Shown piece by piece: positions 5,271 through 7,357 of a stretch of DNA of 7,357 nucleotides. The first letter of the stretch is position 1, and each line of letters begins with the position of its first letter. Source of the stretch: an uncultured Flavobacteriia bacterium. Its GTDB lineage: Bacteria; Bacteroidota; Bacteroidia; Flavobacteriales_D; Crocinitomicaceae. The notes below the pieces were generated by a model. The model worked only from the letters and a program-made list of their open reading frames with translations. It had not been told where the DNA came from and searched no databases. The DNA lies in contig CAISOQ010000127.1 in the NCBI GenBank assembly GCA_903887095.1, positions 1 through 7,357 of the forward strand, written 5' to 3'. The translations under genes and the position numbers were made by a program.

Positions 5271-7307
5271 ATGTCTGAACCAATGCTATCAAATTATTAC
5301 AAAACGCACTTCTCGTCTCAGCAGATTAATGCTGCGAAGCAGGCGATTGAAGAATATAAACAAGGTAAGTATAACTGGATTATTTTATTAGCACAAATGC
5401 AGTCTGGAAAGACTGATACATTCCTCCTTATTGCCTGCGAACTTTTGCGCCTGGGATTGGTAAATTTCATCATTATCTTTAGCGGTAATGCAGAGACCGA
5501 GCTTTGTGACCAAATTTCGAATACTGTTCGAGATGCTGACTCTGATTATTGGGAAAAGTATGAGAATTTCATTGGCGATAGACATGTTTCTAAGGATATC
5601 CGTCAAAAACTCAATTCGAAGGATGATCGTAGATTACTCATCGTTTGGGGAACTCAGAAGACTCACTACAGTGGTCCAACACAAAATTCACTCTTTATCT
5701 GGGAAGAGGCTCACTTTGCTCAGAACAAAGACCAAGGTCCTGCTAAATTTCTTAGCAAGCTTGAGATTTCAGCCGATGGAACTCAACATTTTCTTGAAGA
5801 AAAGAGTAATTTTGTCCTCACCGTATCTGCTACTCCATTCTCGGAAGTAAGTGACCGTGAACACTTGAGTCAAAACAAGGGATTGGTAAAAATGGAACCC
5901 GGTGAAGATTATATTGGAGTTGAATATCTTCTGCAAAATAACCGAGTTAGACCATGGAAAACAATCGAGGAAGGACTGGATATGGCTTGTTCTTTACCCA
6001 GAACCACAAAAAAATGGGCTATCATCAGAGTTATCGATAGAAATGTCGAGCTTGTAGAATCCATTATGAAATCAAAGGGTTGGAAATGTGAAAAATACGA
6101 CTCTTCCATTTCACTTTCTGAACGCAAAAGTGGAAAATGCGTAGACTCTGGATACAAAGCTTGGAATGATATGGCATCTGGAAAAGCCCCTGATATGGAT
6201 ACAGTAATCATTATCAAAGGGATGTGTCGTATGGGCAAAAATATCAAGAAGTCTCATCTCCTCTTTGTCTTTGAGACCAGCAAAGCTCCCGCTTCGGATA
6301 CAATTCTTCAAGGACTTTTAGGAAGAGTTTGCGGTTACGGCTATAATGATGTTGTTGTCTATTTATCTGCAAAGGTTGTTAACAGTGGCGAGCTTGAAAG
6401 CTATGTCAGATTATGGAACAATCCTGGAGTTTACATTATTCCCAGAAAAGCCAACAACTTGACGGAGAAAAAAGTAAAAGAAACTATGCCTATTATCCCA
6501 ATTGTTATTAAGAGAGACCGCAATATTTCTCGCACGAATAATGAGAAGGATATTAAAGCTGATGTATTTGATGCTCTTTTCAACCACCGCGAGCGAATTC
6601 GCAACAAGAATACTAACACTCATCTTGAGGAGGTAATTGGCAAGTACGCCGAGCTTTATGGAAAAAATGGTGGCATTCATGCATTCTATCTTGACTCAAA
6701 AAAAAAGACTCGTGGCTCGGATAAGGCTGAGGCATTAAGTAGTGCCTTTACTAATGGTTTGCCTAGAGAATTTGGGTCTGGTTGTGGCCACTCTTCTAAT
6801 GGACTACAAGTCAATATCTGGATTAACAAAAATATTGAAGGCTATGACACCGAAGTATTTTATGTTACATCTGTCGTTGCTGTCGATGAGGATGAGCACT
6901 TGAGCTTCCGGATACCCAAGACCACAAGACGCGAAGTCTTTGCCCACTGCTTAGAAGATGGAACTTCTATTGAGTGCAATGGAGGTATGCCAAAACTCTT
7001 GTCGCCTGCAACTGCGAAAGATTGGGGAGCTATGTGTGATGAATTAAGTGATTTTGTTGAAGTCTCGCGAGATACAGCTTATTACAAGGGAGTAATTTCA
7101 CTTGGAACGGATGAAAATGGAGAACCAAAAGGAATCATCGTTACACCTCAGGTACTTAAAGAGCTTGAAAAAGGAGGTAAAATTTATAAATTCATCGAGC
7201 AAATGGGAGCTGAACTTACAGTCAAAAAGTCAAGAGGACGCGTGCCAAAGTCAATACAAGGAGAAGGATTCATTAAGCTTACTGCTATCAATTGGGAATT
7301 TAAATAA
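5271..7307 (+). CDS. Superfamily-2 helicase/ATPase-like protein with long C-terminal extension
   Basis: This is a 678-aa protein starting MSEPMLSNYY. Visible motifs: Walker A AQMQSGKT (41-48, K47, T48); a motif Ia-like FSGNAETEL near 71-79; IVWGTQ (124-129); a motif II variant FIWEEAH (142-148), with Glu in place of the usual Asp; motif III VSATPF (185-190); motif V-like IIIKGMCRMGKN (313-324); motif VI QGLLGRVCGYG (347-357, R352 the likely arginine finger). The order and spacing fit a two-RecA-domain SF2 enzyme driven by ATP, acting on DNA or RNA. The QGLLGRVCGYG form resembles phage and large-virus DEAD-like ATPases that I know, but no function is fixed. Residues about 400-678 match no domain I know. 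An in-frame TTG at 5223 would add 16 residues, but it lies only 12 nt from the promoter block and ATG 5271 has a better context (AAAATGTCT). The gene probably forms its own early transcript. Confidence 0.92.
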   Translation: MSEPMLSNYYKTHFSSQQINAAKQAIEEYKQGKYNWIILLAQMQSGKTDTFLLIACELLRLGLVNFIIIFSGNAETELCDQISNTVRDADSDYWEKYENFIGDRHVSKDIRQKLNSKDDRRLLIVWGTQKTHYSGPTQNSLFIWEEAHFAQNKDQGPAKFLSKLEISADGTQHFLEEKSNFVLTVSATPFSEVSDREHLSQNKGLVKMEPGEDYIGVEYLLQNNRVRPWKTIEEGLDMACSLPRTTKKWAIIRVIDRNVELVESIMKSKGWKCEKYDSSISLSERKSGKCVDSGYKAWNDMASGKAPDMDTVIIIKGMCRMGKNIKKSHLLFVFETSKAPASDTILQGLLGRVCGYGYNDVVVYLSAKVVNSGELESYVRLWNNPGVYIIPRKANNLTEKKVKETMPIIPIVIKRDRNISRTNNEKDIKADVFDALFNHRERIRNKNTNTHLEEVIGKYAELYGKNGGIHAFYLDSKKKTRGSDKAEALSSAFTNGLPREFGSGCGHSSNGLQVNIWINKNIEGYDTEVFYVTSVVAVDEDEHLSFRIPKTTRREVFAHCLEDGTSIECNGGMPKLLSPATAKDWGAMCDELSDFVEVSRDTAYYKGVISLGTDENGEPKGIIVTPQVLKELEKGGKIYKFIEQMGAELTVKKSRGRVPKSIQGEGFIKLTAINWEFK

Positions 7308-7310
7308 AAA

Positions 7311-7330
7311 AAATATATATTGTCATATTT
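7311..7330 (+). terminator. Possible hairpin after the helicase-like gene
   Basis: AAATAT (7311-7316) can pair with ATATTT (7325-7330) around an 8-nt loop, 3 nt after the stop codon. It fits the hairpin-type transcript ends known from mimiviruses, but a 6-bp all-AT stem is weak evidence and the window ends 27 nt later. Confidence 0.3.
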
Positions 7331-7357
7331 GTTTGTATATTATTTGTTATGTTTAAT

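Noticed and set aside
6708..6716. Run of nine A residues in the helicase-like gene as a programmed frameshift site
   Set aside because: The frame continues normally on both sides with sensible protein, and no downstream structure or alternative frame of note is seen.

Overview
The window looks like part of a giant-virus genome (Nucleocytoviricota, most likely a Mimiviridae/Klosneuvirus-type member of the Imitervirales). The DNA is AT-rich, genes are intronless and sit on both strands, and intergenic spacers are short. Three of the four genes are preceded, 67-80 nt before the ATG, by AAAATTGA, the early-promoter octamer known from mimiviruses. Here it is embedded in a longer shared block of 19 nt, AAAAATTGAAAT(A/G)CTTTTT. 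There is no rRNA, tRNA, CRISPR array or recognisable transposase gene.

Layout: (1) Bases 1-3211, minus strand, are one uninterrupted open frame of at least 1070 codons that runs off the left edge. It encodes a repeat-built fibre or adhesin-like protein. Three blocks of YadA-head-like NTAxGxxAL repeats each end in a QI/MMLGG...GVYP segment, and a module very like the tail-fibre domain of tailed bacteriophages lies between the first two blocks. (2) Bases 3325-4125, minus strand, encode a 266-aa protein with an RRM-like N-terminal domain and a disordered Arg/Pro/Asp/Gln-rich tail. (3) Bases 4126-4496 are a divergent control region. A 154-nt palindromic element lies between two outward-facing early promoters. 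(4) Bases 4497-5042, plus strand, encode a 181-aa orphan protein, mostly polar and probably disordered. (5) Bases 5271-7307, plus strand, encode a 678-aa superfamily-2 helicase/ATPase-like protein with a long C-terminal extension of unknown role.

How they may fit together (inference): genes 2-4 share one promoter type and are probably expressed early, with jobs in RNA or nucleic-acid handling. The fibre gene lacks the early motif and is plausibly a late gene for a virion surface or host-attachment protein. The two most unusual items are the phage-like fibre modules in a giant-virus-like genome, and the intergenic palindrome whose 21-nt unit can be read as two adjacent mini-hairpins.
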